A stretch of 64,000 nt of DNA, from NCBI GenBank assembly GCA_964626755.1, contig CAZVGO010000008.1, positions 10,718 through 74,717 of the forward strand, given 5' to 3'. Made by a program: the position numbers and the translations under genes. Position 1 is the first letter of the stretch; each line of letters begins with the position of its first letter. Positions 7,688-16,162 of the stretch are shown piece after piece. This stretch comes from JACDAV01 sp964626755. GTDB lineage: Bacteria > Chloroflexota > Limnocylindria > Limnocylindrales > CSP1-4. The notes under the pieces were generated by a model, which was not told the origin of the DNA, did no database searches, and saw nothing but the letters and a program-made list of their open reading frames with translations.

Positions 7688-9570
7688 GCAAGAACGTCGC
7701 CGTCTTCGTAGACGTCGCGAACATCTTCTACGCGGCCAAGGCGGCCGGCGTCGACATCGACTACGTGACGCTGCTGAGGTCGGCCAGCGCCGGTCGGGAC
7801 CTCGTCCGCGCCTACGCCTACACGGGGCTGGACCCGGACAACGAGAACCAGCGCAACTTCCACTCCTTTCTCGCCCGGAACGGCTACCGGGTCGTGAGCA
7901 AGGACATCCGCAAGTACGGGGACGGGAAGGTCAAGGCCAACCTCGACATCGAGCTCGTCGTCGACATGCTGAAGACGGCCCGAAACCTGGACATCGCGAT
8001 CGTCGTGTCGGGCGACGGCGACTTCGCGCCGGCGATCCGGGCCGTCCAGGAGATGGGTGTCCGCGTCGAGGTCATCAGCTTCCGCGGCAACACCTCATCC
8101 GACCTGATCGACGTGGCCGATCAGTTCACGGATATCGTCCACCTCGCGAAGGTCGAGAAGGCCTCCTCGCGCTCCGGTCGGCGGGTCGCGGCCGAGGCCG
8201 ACGAGGACCTGTCAATGACCGAGGTCCCGGACAAGCAGACCGAGGGCACAGGCACCCGTGGTCGAGGCCGCGGACGGGAGCGCAGCGGGGCTTCACGCCG
8301 CGAGACGGAGCCGGCCGCCCGTGGGTCGCGCGCAACGGGCGCGGCTTCGCGCCGGTCCGCCCAGCCGGCGCCGGCCGCGCTGACCTCGAGCGGGGCGCCG
8401 CTCGTTGTCCTGCCCGGCGAGAAGCTGTCGCGGGTTGCAACCGGGGATGCGCCGGCCGCCATCGCGTCCGGCGGTGACGAGGACGTTGCCGCGGGCGGCG
8501 CCGTCGCGGCACTCACCGGCGGCTCGGACATCGGGGATGAAGGGGCCGAGCGCCGGCGCCGGCGCCGGCGCGGCGGCCGGGGTCGCGGTCGCGGCCGGGG
8601 CCGCGACGAGGCGTCGGATGGCCAGGAACCGCGGAGCGTGGCCGAGGCTGCCGCGCCCGACCTGGAGAGCGCCGAGGAGTTCGTCGAGGCGCCGAGGGGC
8701 CCCCGGCCCACGCCGTTCGGCTCGGTCTGGGATTCGCAGCTGGGGGTGCCCACCCCGGCTCCGGCGACGACGCCGCTCCCGCCACTCGCACCGATCGGGG
8801 ACGACGACGACTTCGCAGAGCCGGAGATCCCCGAGTACCTCATCGCCGAGCGTCGGAATCGCGGGCGCACCGGAGGTGGTCCGGGTGGCGGCCCGGGCCG
8901 GGGCGGTCCTCGGGGTGGCCGGGCCGGTTATGCGGCGGCCGTCGACCGCGAGCGCTATGGGCGCGGTGGCGGAGGCGGGATCAACCGCTATCCGGACGTG
9001 TCCGGGCGCGAACGGCCGCGTGACGCGGGGTTCCAGCGCCCGGATCGAACTCCGCGGCCGCCCCGGGCGGCCGGGCCGCGAGGCGGCGGGGGAGGTGGCA
9101 GCGGCAGCGCGGCGGGCGGCGAGTGGAGCGAGGTTCCGCCTGAGCTCGAGGCGATGCTCAGGGCGCAGCTACAGACACGGCCGAAGAGCGGACCGGCCGT
9201 CGAGCAGCCGGCCAGGCGGGTGACGGAGTCGCCCGTCAGCGAGGCCCCGGCGAGCGGACAGGCGGAGGCCCCGGCGAGCGGGCCGGCGGACGCCGCCGTG
9301 CCGAGGCGCCGGACCACGCGCCGGGCGTCTCCCGGAGCAGGGGCAGCGCCCGAGCTTGCCGATCAGGCCACGTCCGAGACGGCTACCCCGAAGCGCACGA
9401 CACGCAGGACCGGGGCCGCCGCCTCGACCCGCGACGCCGAAGGCGCGAAGGCGGCCCCGAAGCGTCGGGCCGCCGTCCGCAAGCCCGCCGCGAAGGCCGG
9501 GCCGTCGGGCGACTCCCCGAAGCCGCGGGCCACCCGGCGCAAGGCCTCGCCCGACACTTCGACGACCTGA
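7684..9570 (+). CDS. NYN-domain (LabA/PIN-like) ribonuclease with long RG-rich disordered tail
   Basis: Predicted metal-dependent RNase of the NYN clade of the PIN fold. Residues 1-155 hold the domain: VFVDVANIFY supplies D10 and N13, NLDIELVVDM supplies D88 and D94, and SGDGDF supplies D111 and D113, which form the usual acidic metal site. The other roughly 470 residues are low complexity, rich in Arg, Gly, Ala and Pro, with an RRRRRRGGRGRGRGRGRDE-like tract, RGGPRGG repeats and a basic Ala/Lys/Arg end; such tails commonly bind RNA. The start is GTG with AAGGAG upstream. holB follows after 27 bases. The substrate is unknown. Confidence 0.85.
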   Translation: MSKNVAVFVDVANIFYAAKAAGVDIDYVTLLRSASAGRDLVRAYAYTGLDPDNENQRNFHSFLARNGYRVVSKDIRKYGDGKVKANLDIELVVDMLKTARNLDIAIVVSGDGDFAPAIRAVQEMGVRVEVISFRGNTSSDLIDVADQFTDIVHLAKVEKASSRSGRRVAAEADEDLSMTEVPDKQTEGTGTRGRGRGRERSGASRRETEPAARGSRATGAASRRSAQPAPAALTSSGAPLVVLPGEKLSRVATGDAPAAIASGGDEDVAAGGAVAALTGGSDIGDEGAERRRRRRRGGRGRGRGRGRDEASDGQEPRSVAEAAAPDLESAEEFVEAPRGPRPTPFGSVWDSQLGVPTPAPATTPLPPLAPIGDDDDFAEPEIPEYLIAERRNRGRTGGGPGGGPGRGGPRGGRAGYAAAVDRERYGRGGGGGINRYPDVSGRERPRDAGFQRPDRTPRPPRAAGPRGGGGGGSGSAAGGEWSEVPPELEAMLRAQLQTRPKSGPAVEQPARRVTESPVSEAPASGQAEAPASGPADAAVPRRRTTRRASPGAGAAPELADQATSETATPKRTTRRTGAAASTRDAEGAKAAPKRRAAVRKPAAKAGPSGDSPKPRATRRKASPDTSTT

Positions 9571-9597
9571 CCGCCGGATCGTCCGGGCACGATCGCC

Positions 9598-10824
9598 ATG
9601 GACCGGATGCGGACCCGTGGCCAGCCGGCCGCACTCGCCGCGGCTCGGGCGGTCGTCGAGGCGGGTGCCACCCACGCGCTGCTTCTGGCCGGGGTGTCTG
9701 GCGTGGGGAAGACGACGCTCGCCCTCGACCTCGCCGCGGTCCTCCTCTGCACGGGTTCGGTGGGAGTGGCCCGGCCGTGCCGCGCCTGTCGCGGCTGCCG
9801 GATGGTCGACAGCGGCAACCATCCCGACCTCCACCGGCTCGCGCCGGAGGGCCCGGGGGGGCAGATCAGGATCGGCGAGCGGTCGAACGCGCACCCGGGC
9901 ACGATCCGCCGCCTCGTCTCCGACCTCTCGCTCCTGCCGGTGGAGGGCGGCGCGCGGGTGGCGATCATCGAGGGCGCCCACCGCATGAACGACGATGCCC
10001 AGTCGGCGCTCCTCAAGACGCTCGAGGAGCCCGCCGGGGGCATCATGTTGATCCTCTGCGCGGACGAGGAGGAGTTGCTCCTCCCCACGATCCGGTCCCG
10101 GTGCGCGCGCATCCGGCTAGGGACCCTCGACGTTCGCGAGATCGAGGCGATCCTGGGAGAGCAGGCGGCCGCGGATCCGCCGACCGCCGCACGGCTCGGC
10201 CGTCTGGCCGGTGGGCGTCCCGGGGTCGCGCTCGCTTACGCCCGGGCGCCGGAGGCCGTGCTTGCCCGGGCCGAAATCGCGCGCTCGCTCCTCGACCTCC
10301 TAAGCTCGTCACGCGCCCGCCGGCTGGCCGGCGCCCGGGAGCTGCTCGCATCGGCCGCGATCGTTGCCGCAGCCCTGGCGGAGACCGCGCCGCCTGCAGG
10401 CGATGACGCGGCCCCGGTGAGTCGAGCGGGGCGTGGCCGACGGGCGGTCCAGCGTGCCGGGCGTCCCGGCCCGACCGCCGGTTCTTCCGCTGATGCGGGC
10501 GCAGACGGCGAGGTCGAGCCCGCCGAATCAAGCCGCCGTGCACCCGCGGCGGAGCGCCGCCGAGCCGCCGCCCAGCTCATCGAGATCTGGCGAGAGGTTG
10601 TACGCGACCTCGCCGTCGTGCGACTGGGACAGCCCGGCCACATCCGCGACCTGGCGCTCCTCGACGATCTGACGGCCGCGGCCGAGGGGCTTGACCCGGC
10701 GGCCGCACCGCGCTTCCTCGTGCGACTCGGCCGCGCCAGGGAGCTGCTCGACGTGAATGTCGGGCCGGAGCTGCTCGTCGACGACCTCGTGATCGCGTGG
10801 CGACCCCGGAGTGCGGCAGCCTGA
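9598..10824 (+). CDS. holB: DNA polymerase III delta-prime-like clamp-loader subunit
   Basis: AAA+ protein of the replication clamp loader. Walker A is GVSGVGKT (32-39). Cys51, Cys61, Cys64 and Cys67 form the C-x9-C-x2-C-x2-C zinc module shared by gamma/tau and delta-prime. DDAQSALLKTLEEP, next to the sensor region, is typical of delta-prime. A linker at about 265-325 rich in Arg, Ala and Pro interrupts the C-terminal helical domain. At 408 residues it is longer than Escherichia coli HolB (334). No SRC arginine-finger motif is seen in the plain form; TIRSRCARIRL (about 158-168) is the matching position. Acylphosphatase overlaps its end. Confidence 0.85.
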   Translation: MDRMRTRGQPAALAAARAVVEAGATHALLLAGVSGVGKTTLALDLAAVLLCTGSVGVARPCRACRGCRMVDSGNHPDLHRLAPEGPGGQIRIGERSNAHPGTIRRLVSDLSLLPVEGGARVAIIEGAHRMNDDAQSALLKTLEEPAGGIMLILCADEEELLLPTIRSRCARIRLGTLDVREIEAILGEQAAADPPTAARLGRLAGGRPGVALAYARAPEAVLARAEIARSLLDLLSSSRARRLAGARELLASAAIVAAALAETAPPAGDDAAPVSRAGRGRRAVQRAGRPGPTAGSSADAGADGEVEPAESSRRAPAAERRRAAAQLIEIWREVVRDLAVVRLGQPGHIRDLALLDDLTAAAEGLDPAAAPRFLVRLGRARELLDVNVGPELLVDDLVIAWRPRSAAA

Positions 10825-11159
10825 GCGAGGTGGAGCCCCGCGGCGAGCCCGGACAGCCAGACAGCGGCAGTGCCCGACTCGAGGCTGTCGTGCGCGGCCG
10901 GGTCCAGGGCGTCGGGTTCCGGTATTTCGTTCTCCGCGAAGCAACCCGTCTCGGCCTCGGCGGCTGGGTCGCAAACGAGGCGGACGGCACCGTGCGGTGC
11001 GTGGCGGAGGGCCCAAGGCCCGCCCTCGAGGAGCTCCTCACCGCCATGCGCGACGGCCCGCGAGGCGCCGTCGTTGGTTCCGTGTCGGAGGACTGGCTGC
11101 CCGCCACCGGCGGGTTCGACCGGTTCGGCGTCCGTTCGGCCGGCCATCGCGGGGATTGA
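10797..11159 (+). CDS. acyP: Acylphosphatase
   Basis: Small hydrolase of acyl phosphates (EC 3.6.1.7). The core RGRVQGVGFRYF (33-44) contains the phosphate-binding loop with catalytic Arg42, and GWVANEADGTV supplies catalytic Asn60; the 18-residue spacing is that of characterised acylphosphatases. With the upstream GTG start the protein has 120 residues, about 30 more than usual. A start at the GTG at 10830 would give a normal length and avoid most of the overlap with holB. Neither start has a strong ribosome binding site, so coupling to holB is likely. Confidence 0.85.
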   Translation: MATPECGSLSEVEPRGEPGQPDSGSARLEAVVRGRVQGVGFRYFVLREATRLGLGGWVANEADGTVRCVAEGPRPALEELLTAMRDGPRGAVVGSVSEDWLPATGGFDRFGVRSAGHRGD

Positions 11160-11275
11160 CCCGCGACCCGAGCGGAATTCGTTCGGAACGGCGTGGATGG
11201 TGATGGGCCCTTCGGCCGAACCGGCCTGACCAGAGCCCTATACCGGCCGCCCACGCCCGCGCCCATCCTCGGAGC

Positions 11276-11551
11276 GTGGAGACCCATGCCTCGCCTGCCG
11301 ACGAGCTGCCGGCGCTGTATCGCGCGATCCTCGATGGGATTGCCGATCTCGAACGGGCTGGGCAGCATCGCGAGGCAGCGCTCATCCGGACTGAGGCGAC
11401 CCGCGTCTACTCGACGTCGTGGGACGAGGGCGGACGGCGCCGATTGCTCCACATCCGCCGGCGGATCGAACGGGTGATCGCCGGCGACGAGCGACCGCGG
11501 AATGAGCTGACCCGGTCGTGGGCGCGCCGGCGCTCGCTGACAGCGCGATGA
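11276..11551 (+). CDS. Small helical protein of unknown function
   Basis: 91 residues with a GTG start. I do not recognise a family. The sequence is strongly helical and charged: an acidic first half (DELPALYRAILDGIADLERAG) followed by an Arg-rich second half (RRRLLHIRRRIERVIAG). It lies in a run of plus-strand genes with third-position GC bias like its neighbours, which supports coding. There is no signal peptide or membrane segment. Confidence 0.5.
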   Translation: METHASPADELPALYRAILDGIADLERAGQHREAALIRTEATRVYSTSWDEGGRRRLLHIRRRIERVIAGDERPRNELTRSWARRRSLTAR

Positions 11552-11616
11552 CGGGGCTGCTCAGGGCCGCCTGACCCGGGTGGGCATCGCCGCCGCCCCC
11601 CACGTACCCTGTCTCC

Positions 11617-11916
11617 ATGCCACACACCGTCGCCGAGGCCGTCGAGCGCGCGCGCTCGGCGATGGGCGCACTCCGCACGCTCGGCGAGGAGGTGGCCGAC
11701 GAGTGGCAGTACGTGACCGACCTCGACGCCGGCTGGGGCGAGCGGCTCGATGCCGTGGCGGCGGCACGCGGCAGCGAGGTCCTGTCGCCCGCGGCCACCG
11801 CCGCGATCGAGCTGGCCGCCGCCGAGAGCGCCCTCATCCTCGACCCGCATCGGGCGATCGACTGGCTCTCGACGTTTCCGCAAATCGTCCTGTTCGCGCT
11901 CGACGAGCCCGGCTGA
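11617..11916 (+). CDS. Small Ala-rich protein of unknown function
   Basis: 99 residues, no recognised family. The composition is acidic and Ala/Leu-rich with predicted helices (VAEAVERARSAMGALRTLGE, AAIELAAAESALILD) and a Trp-containing C-terminus (AIDWLSTFPQIVLFALDEPG). The ATG follows directly on the upstream short gene, and the next gene starts 7 bases after its stop, so it is probably co-transcribed with 11924-12610. Confidence 0.5.
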   Translation: MPHTVAEAVERARSAMGALRTLGEEVADEWQYVTDLDAGWGERLDAVAAARGSEVLSPAATAAIELAAAESALILDPHRAIDWLSTFPQIVLFALDEPG

Positions 11917-11923
11917 CCGAACG

Positions 11924-12610
11924 ATGCGGTTCCAGGATGCCGCCACCGACGCACGCGCGGTCGTCTACGCCGGGATCCAGGCCGACCCGCTCGTCGCGCG
12001 CGGGGCCGATCTCCTCGCCGATGCCTCGTCCGGTCAGCGCCTCCTCGCCCGCGCCGCGATGAATGGGGAGACGAGTGACCCGGGGACCTGGCGCACGATC
12101 TTCCCGCGGCTGTTCGGCGCCGCGCCCGACAGCGACGAGCGCGACCGCTCTGAGGCGATTCTCGCGCTGTCCCTCGATGTCGCCGCCCGGGGCGAACAGG
12201 TCCGCAGCCAGTTCCGCGGCGCGATCGTCGAGGCACTCACAGCTCGCCTCCTCGCAAGGCGTGTCCCGCCGGCCGCCGTTCATCGCGAGCGCCGGATCCT
12301 GTTCGACGGCGTGCGCGCCGAGATCCATCCGTATGACGTCACGGTCGAGTTGCCGGAACGGGCCGAGGGGTACGACTGCAAGTGGGGCGCGCGCGGAATC
12401 GGCCCGGACGTCCTGCTCCAGCTGGACGCCGCGCGCGGCCATGCAGAGGCGGAGGGATCCAGGCTGCTCGTCGCGCTCGTCGTGTTCGATGCCCGCCGGT
12501 CCTGCCGGATCCGGCTCGCCCGCCAGACGGCGCCCCTGGCCGGCGTCCGGCTCGTGACCATCGAGACGCTGGACGCGCTGGGTCGCTCGAAGGTCCCGTC
12601 GGCCTCATGA
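11924..12610 (+). CDS. Uncharacterised protein with possible PD-(D/E)xK nuclease-like motif
   Basis: 228 residues, cytoplasmic, no family recognised with certainty. The second half contains the strand pattern EIHPYDVTVELPERAEGYDCKW followed by a helix with VLLQLDAARGHAEAEG and a strand LLVALVVFDA. An acidic residue about 15 residues before a D-x-K triad (DCK), followed by an alpha-beta unit, resembles the core of PD-(D/E)xK phosphodiesterases. The ATG at 11924 is used because it follows the preceding stop by 7 bases. The stop overlaps the thioesterase start in ATGA. The nuclease reading is a hypothesis. Confidence 0.55.
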   Translation: MRFQDAATDARAVVYAGIQADPLVARGADLLADASSGQRLLARAAMNGETSDPGTWRTIFPRLFGAAPDSDERDRSEAILALSLDVAARGEQVRSQFRGAIVEALTARLLARRVPPAAVHRERRILFDGVRAEIHPYDVTVELPERAEGYDCKWGARGIGPDVLLQLDAARGHAEAEGSRLLVALVVFDARRSCRIRLARQTAPLAGVRLVTIETLDALGRSKVPSAS

Positions 12611-13377
12611 GTGATCCGTCCTCATTGAACTCCCATCGCGCCACCTACCGCGTCCGGTTCGACGAGTCGACTCCGTCCGGCCTGGCCCGGACGTCGGCGC
12701 TCCTCCGCTACGCGCAGGACGTGGCGTGGGCTCACTCGGAGGCGCTCGGTTTTGACCGCGCGTGGTACGCGGAGCGCGGGCTGGCGTGGCTCGTGCGCGC
12801 GGCAGAGCTGGTTGTCCTCGCACCGATTCCGCTGGGATCGTCGCTCGACGTCGTCACGTCCGTCACCGGTCATCGGCGCGTCTGGGCCCGGCGGCGCGCC
12901 GAGATCCGCTTCGCCGGCGAGGGTGGCGGCGCCGGCGACCTCGTCGCCTGGGTCCACACGGACTGGCTGCTGATCGACGGTCGAGGACGGATCACCCGCG
13001 TCCCGGACGTCTTCGGAACGACGTTCCCGGCGCCGCTCGTGAACGACACGCTTGGGCGGGTGGCTCTCCCTCCCGCGCCGCCGTCCGCCGCGCGAGAACG
13101 ATTCCGCGTCCGGCCGCACGAGCTGGATCCGATGGACCACGTGAACAACGCCGTCTACGTGGACTGGCTGGAGGACTCGGTCATCGCCGCGGGAGCCGGC
13201 GACGGAAGCGGGGCCGGGTCGATCGGGCGCATTCCCCGGCGTTACCGGCTCGAGTACGCAGCGGCGGCCGTCCCCGACGTGGAGCTCGAGACCGAGACGT
13301 GGCGCGACGGCGAGGGCTGGGCTCACCGGACGACAGCGGCCGGCGCGGACGTACTGCGGGCGCGCCTCGAACCCTGA
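12607..13377 (+). CDS. Acyl-ACP thioesterase-like double hotdog protein
   Basis: Hydrolase expected to release fatty acids from acyl-ACP or acyl-CoA. The 256 residues split into two hotdog domains. The first (about 10-135) has YAQDVAWAHSEALGF and WLVRAAELVV. The second (about 150-255) has the family signature DPMDHVNNAVYVDWLED, which carries the conserved Asn and His. It is shorter than plant FatA/FatB and in the range of bacterial homologues. Translation is coupled to the preceding gene through ATGA. Physiological chain length is unknown. Confidence 0.8.
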   Translation: MSDPSSLNSHRATYRVRFDESTPSGLARTSALLRYAQDVAWAHSEALGFDRAWYAERGLAWLVRAAELVVLAPIPLGSSLDVVTSVTGHRRVWARRRAEIRFAGEGGGAGDLVAWVHTDWLLIDGRGRITRVPDVFGTTFPAPLVNDTLGRVALPPAPPSAARERFRVRPHELDPMDHVNNAVYVDWLEDSVIAAGAGDGSGAGSIGRIPRRYRLEYAAAAVPDVELETETWRDGEGWAHRTTAAGADVLRARLEP

Positions 13378-13398
13378 CGCGGCGGGCGGGCGCGGCCT

Positions 13399-13417
13399 GG
13401 CGCGCGGGTTGCGCGCC
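13399..13417 (+). terminator. Hairpin downstream of the thioesterase gene
   Basis: GGCGCGC (13399-13405) and GCGCGCC (13411-13417) form a 7-bp stem with loop GGGTT, 21 bases after the thioesterase stop. There is no U-tract. The remaining bases up to 13608 show no gene. Confidence 0.4.
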
Positions 13418-13608
13418 CGCACCACCGAGGCGACGCGGCGATCATCCCGTAACGGCCCGCACCGGACCGCTCGACAGGCGCGACCGGGACTATCGGTCTA
13501 TCACGGGCAGGACGTGCGCGCCCGCACCGTCGCAGCCGGGCACCGGAGCTCGCACCCGCGGACCACCGCCCGATGGATCGGCGTTCCGACGGCCCGTAGC
13601 TTGGGCCC

Positions 13609-14574
13609 ATGCGGGGAGGCACCGTCCGCACCATGACCGCCACCGGGATTCTGGCGGCGGTGATGCTGTCCGCCCTCGGCCCCTCGACGGCCGTCGCCTT
13701 CGAGGCGGCCGAGGACCAACCTTCGCCCGCCGCGCGGCACCAGCCGGTCGAGCCGGTGTCAGAGCCGGCCCCGCCGCAGGCGCCGCCGTCGCAAGCGCCG
13801 CCGCCGCGCGCGACACCGCCTCACCCGACCCCCAAGCCGAAGCCGAAGCCGAAGCCCACGCCGCTCAAGCAGACCCCGACCATTCAAGAGCCGACCGACC
13901 TGAAGGCCGTCGAGCAAGCCCCGGGTCAGCAGGGCCCGGGTCAGCAGGGCCCGGTCGACCAGGCCCCCGTCAACCCCAACCCGGTGCGGCCGGACGAGCC
14001 CCCGGCCGCACCGGTCATCCCCGTCCCGGGGCCGGCGGAGCCGCAACCGCCCGAAGATGGCGAGCCCGCCGTTCCGGTCGGCGGATCGACCGGCCAGGCC
14101 GGCGGTGGCCCGCGCGCCACTCCGACGACCGGTCAGGGCACCCCGCTTCCGCCCGGTCTCGGGCCAGCGTCCAGGGTCCGCCTCGTCGTCGCGGGGGCCA
14201 CCGTGTCCGGGATCGCCGCCGTCGCGGCCTGGCTCGTCCTCGGCGGGCGAGGCCGCGAGCGGGCTCCTGTCGGCACCCCGCAACGGCCGGCGACGAGGGT
14301 CACGCCGGCCGACGGGATGCAGCTCGATCTCGAGGTCGTCGTCAAACGCCAGGAGGGCGCACCCCGGCTGCGCTACACGGGGCGACGCTCCGGGGTCGCG
14401 GGGACGACTCTCTGGCGTGACGAGGACGATCGGCCCCGCTGGGTCCGCCGGTTCGACGAGCTGGGGCCCCCACGACGCCGCGTGCCACGTTCGCCGCTCG
14501 AGCCCGACGACGATGCGATGCCGTGGCTGACCGGAGTGCCATGGTCCGCCGGCGACGAGCACAGGAAGAACTGA
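13609..14574 (+). CDS. Secreted Pro-rich protein with a C-terminal membrane anchor
   Basis: 321 residues of unknown function. Residues 1-30 form a signal peptide (RTMTATGILAAVMLSALGPSTAVA). Residues about 35-160 are almost entirely Pro/Ala/Gln/Glu, including KPKPKPKPTP and a duplicated PGQQG unit, as expected for a wall-spanning stalk. A hydrophobic helix LVVAGATVSGIAAVAAWLVLGG (about 188-209) is followed by a charged cytoplasmic domain ending in acidic residues. The layout suggests an extracellular stalk anchored once in the membrane. A long antisense frame covers the same DNA but has no recognisable domain. A downstream ATG at 13633 is an alternative start. Confidence 0.6.
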   Translation: MRGGTVRTMTATGILAAVMLSALGPSTAVAFEAAEDQPSPAARHQPVEPVSEPAPPQAPPSQAPPPRATPPHPTPKPKPKPKPTPLKQTPTIQEPTDLKAVEQAPGQQGPGQQGPVDQAPVNPNPVRPDEPPAAPVIPVPGPAEPQPPEDGEPAVPVGGSTGQAGGGPRATPTTGQGTPLPPGLGPASRVRLVVAGATVSGIAAVAAWLVLGGRGRERAPVGTPQRPATRVTPADGMQLDLEVVVKRQEGAPRLRYTGRRSGVAGTTLWRDEDDRPRWVRRFDELGPPRRRVPRSPLEPDDDAMPWLTGVPWSAGDEHRKN

Positions 14575-14595
14575 TCGCGCAGTAGCATCCGCGCG

Positions 14596-14745
14596 ATGAC
14601 CGATCGCAGGTCCGTCGAGGCCTGGCTGGCCGGTTACCTCCGGGCTTGGGTCCTGAGGCTCGAGCCAGACGGCCGCTGCCGTGAATACGTCGAGTGGTGG
14701 ATCGACCGCACCGCGCCGGATTCCGGAGAGCCGACCGGCGCCTGA
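14596..14745 (+). pseudogene. Mini-ORF: SnoaL/NTF2-like gene with a large internal deletion
   Basis: The 49-codon frame reads SVEAWLAGYLRAW directly joined to VLRLEPDGRCREYVEWW. The first part matches the first helix of SnoaL/NTF2-like proteins and the second the final strand and helix that end in the usual GRCREFVEWW pattern. About 80 residues of the cone-shaped middle are missing while the frame stays open. It lies 21 bases after the Pro-rich protein and faces the convergent gene ending at 14765. It looks like a decayed gene, though a functional micro-protein cannot be excluded. Confidence 0.6.
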
Positions 14746-14764
14746 TCCGGCGGCTCGCCGCAGG

Positions 14765-16117
14765 TCATGGCGCCCGGCGAGCGACATCGTCGAGATAGGC
14801 CTGGATCGAGGGCACGGCCCGGAGCATCCGTTCGAAGTACTCGTTGACGGCGGCGAGCGCGGAGATCTTCACGCCGCTCATCGACCCGGAGCGTTCCTGT
14901 CGCGACTCGTGTGCGCGGAGCGAGTCCCGGAGCCTGAGGAGATGCCCGACCATCTCCGCCTCACGCGGCCCATCGAGCGCCTGGATGGCGGACATGATCA
15001 GCTTGTCGACCTGGGCGGTCATCGTCTCGGCGTCGAAGGCACTGCCCGAGCCGGCCGCCTCGTCGAGCGTGCGGATGAGAGCGGCCACCTGGTAGAGCGC
15101 CGTGACCGGCTCGTCGAACAGCTCCCGGATGTACGCCGCTTCGGCGTAGTGACCGTTCATCCGGAAGACGTTGTACATCCGGCGCGCGGCCTTGCCGAAG
15201 TTCGGCTCCTCGATCGTGTACTTCCACACCTCGTGCTCGAGCGTGTCGACGTAGTCGTCGACCGAATCGGCCGACAACTCCTTGACGAGCCGCGCGAACA
15301 GGGGGATCGACTCGGCCTCGAGATAGACCTCCTGGAAGTACGGGTCGAGGAACCCGTCCAGCGGCGTGATCGAGCCGTCCGGGGCCTCCCAGGTCGGGTC
15401 GAGCACGTTGCTTGCGTTGGCCAGCTTCCCGCGGACCCGGTCGGCGATCAGCCAGTCGAGCTTGCACCAGCCCGGCTCACGGGACGCGTCCTGCCAGGTG
15501 TATGTGCGGGCGGCGCCGTCGACGGTGACCTCGAGCTTGCCGGCACGGACCTCGTCCGATGTCCAGGCCATGGCCGACCCATGCTTGACTGGCTCGCCGC
15601 CTTTCACTGCGTCGACCGGATGGCTCCCGAACTTCACTTCCCAGAGTCGATACCCAGGCCCGCTCCCGGTCGCGAGTGCCTTCTCACGGATAAGGTCGGC
15701 GAGAATGGCGCACGCCTCGTCGCGAGTGTCCGCCTTGATGTGCACCCGCTCGAAGAAGTCGCAATCGGCCGGGAAGGCGTTGATCTTGTTCTGAGCGGCT
15801 GATCCCGAGATCGACAGGGCCGTCAGCACCTGGGGCGGGCGGTCCTCGAAGCCGACGATCCCGGCCATCTCCCTGAAGCGCGCGAGATCGCCCGGCTGGA
15901 AGTCGAGCATCGAAACGCGATGGCCGTACACGCCGGTGTTGACGTCCATCACGAGGTCACCGCCGGAAGCCTCGGTTGCCATCGCGGCGACCCACTCGGC
16001 GGCTTCGTTCTCGTTCAGCTCGACGCCGAGCCTGGCCGCCGACTCGAGCACCTTCGCAATCGCCTCGCCGCCCACGATCGCGGTCGTGGCGGAAACGTCG
16101 CGCGTCGACTGGTCCAT
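14765..16117 (-). CDS. Nucleotidyltransferase-like protein of unknown function
   Basis: 450 residues, cytoplasmic, no signal or membrane segment. The segment GSAAQNKINAFPADCDFF (105-122) fits the GS...(D/E)-x-D motif of the polymerase-beta nucleotidyltransferase fold, with D118 and D120 as metal ligands. The spacing of 11 residues between GS and the first acid is that of cGAS/Mab21-type enzymes. CKLDWLIAD (about 225-235) could supply the third carboxylate. The C-terminal half (about 260-450) is helical and resembles no domain I can name. It is convergent with the upstream plus-strand genes and stands alone. Its product and acceptor are unknown. Confidence 0.6.
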   Translation of the reverse strand: MDQSTRDVSATTAIVGGEAIAKVLESAARLGVELNENEAAEWVAAMATEASGGDLVMDVNTGVYGHRVSMLDFQPGDLARFREMAGIVGFEDRPPQVLTALSISGSAAQNKINAFPADCDFFERVHIKADTRDEACAILADLIREKALATGSGPGYRLWEVKFGSHPVDAVKGGEPVKHGSAMAWTSDEVRAGKLEVTVDGAARTYTWQDASREPGWCKLDWLIADRVRGKLANASNVLDPTWEAPDGSITPLDGFLDPYFQEVYLEAESIPLFARLVKELSADSVDDYVDTLEHEVWKYTIEEPNFGKAARRMYNVFRMNGHYAEAAYIRELFDEPVTALYQVAALIRTLDEAAGSGSAFDAETMTAQVDKLIMSAIQALDGPREAEMVGHLLRLRDSLRAHESRQERSGSMSGVKISALAAVNEYFERMLRAVPSIQAYLDDVARRAP

Positions 16118-16162
16118 CGGATCGGTCCTCCCTGCCCTCCGAGTGTACCGGTCGAGTATCGG

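Noticed and set aside
13759..14787. 342-codon minus-strand frame opposite the Pro-rich protein
   Set aside because: No domain, Arg/Gly-rich; the plus strand has a signal peptide and a membrane helix, which explains the coding bias.
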